From positions 1,116,001-1,180,000 of the forward strand of contig NZ_AP024871.1 of the NCBI RefSeq assembly GCF_024346875.1: DNA of 64,000 nt, read 5' to 3'. Under the pieces are notes generated by a model. That model saw only the letters and a program-made list of their open reading frames with translations, had not been told where the DNA came from and made no database searches. A program made the position numbers and the translations under genes. Positions 63,589 to 64,000 of this stretch are shown in pieces. This stretch comes from Vibrio gallicus. GTDB lineage: Bacteria; Pseudomonadota; Gammaproteobacteria; Enterobacterales; Vibrionaceae. The first letter of the stretch is position 1. Each line of letters begins with the position of its first letter.

Positions 63589-64000
63589 ATGATTAGGTTA
63601 CGTCGTTCAAATGAAAGAGGCAGGGCCAATCATGGATGGCTTGAGAGTCAACACACCTTTTCCTTTGCCAACTATTACGATCCACAGCAAATGGGGTTTT
63701 CTGTACTTCGTGTTATCAATGATGACCTTGTGCATCCACAAGCGGGATTTGATACCCATGGCCATAAGGATATGGAGATCATTAGCTTTGTTTTAGAAGG
63801 CGCTATTGAGCATAAAGACAGTGAAGGAAATGTTCAGACGTTGCCAGCTGGTGAGTTTCAATTAATGTCGGCAGGGAAAGGGATTTACCACAGCGAATAT
63901 AATCCCTCTAGCAGTGAAGCCTTGAAGTTCCTTCAGATCTGGATAGAACCAAACAGCGCAGGAGGTGAGCCCAGTTATCAGCAAAATGACTTTGGCAAAG
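63589..64000 (+). CDS. Pirin-family protein, 5' part
   Basis: The gene starts at ATG 63589 with AGGAGAGG upstream and runs off the window after 137 codons. The sequence MIRLRRSNERGRANHGWLESQHTFSFANYYDP...FDTHGHKDMEIISFVLEG...GKGIYHSEYNPSS matches YhhW-type pirins, cupins with quercetin dioxygenase activity in E. coli. The metal ligands are seen as HGH, then HSE (His and Glu). The C-terminal half, a second cupin domain, is outside the window. Confidence 0.92.
   Translation, partial: MIRLRRSNERGRANHGWLESQHTFSFANYYDPQQMGFSVLRVINDDLVHPQAGFDTHGHKDMEIISFVLEGAIEHKDSEGNVQTLPAGEFQLMSAGKGIYHSEYNPSSSEALKFLQIWIEPNSAGGEPSYQQNDFGK

Overview
The window looks like chromosomal DNA of a Vibrio-type gammaproteobacterium (Vibrionaceae). 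The signs are DUF3622 and DUF3581 proteins, a thrS-infC-rpmI-rplT cluster, pheST, ihfA, a fused MobB-MoeA, and a tup/fdh block in the order I recall from Vibrio cholerae. About 57 genes are supported. None is an rRNA or tRNA gene, and no CRISPR array or prophage was seen. The first gene (ydiJ) and the last (a pirin) run off the window ends.

Layout. 1-4.5 kb: 3' part of ydiJ, an unknown lipoprotein and three small conserved genes. 4.6-8.0 kb: thrS-infC-rpmI-rplT, with a CRP-type promoter and an anticodon-like translational operator in front of thrS. 8.0-16.0 kb: an accessory stretch between rplT and pheS, holding a LysR regulator, a GNAT enzyme, a sulfurtransferase, an RDD protein, a REP-associated (Y1) transposase between inverted copies of a short repeat, a YadA-type surface protein with 84-bp repeats, and a PQQ-type sugar dehydrogenase. 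16.3-25.3 kb: pheST, ihfA, purT (PurR box), cdd-yohKJ and sbcB. 25.3-43.5 kb: one functional block for a periplasmic molybdenum/tungsten formate dehydrogenase. It has MobB-MoeA, MobA, the tungstate transporter TupABC, a sigma-54 response regulator and its kinase, FdhD, DUF3305/DUF3306, a poly-ferredoxin, a TorD chaperone, a small Tat protein and FdhABC.

The formate block carries three clear sigma-54 (-24/-12) promoters. A shared palindrome (GTGnGACAnnnTGTCnCAC) lies upstream of two of them. This suggests that the local two-component system switches on tungstate uptake and formate dehydrogenase assembly together.

43.5-45.1 kb: an IS200/IS605 remnant with a truncated tnpA, an intact tnpB (RNA-guided nuclease family) and a LexA-type SOS box in the 37 bp between the two divergent starts. 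45.1-58.2 kb: metabolic and housekeeping genes (astE, glgC, two MATE exporters, dCMP deaminase, a DEAD-box helicase and others). 58.2-61.4 kb: a WYL regulator divergent from rmuC and an overlapping ssb paralogue, with a dyad between them. 61.7-63.3 kb: an NCS2 purine permease whose leader holds a guanine-class purine riboswitch, preceded by a PurR box.

The signals most worth checking are the guanine riboswitch plus PurR double control, the SOS box of the TnpA/TnpB element, and the sigma-54 tungstate/formate regulon.
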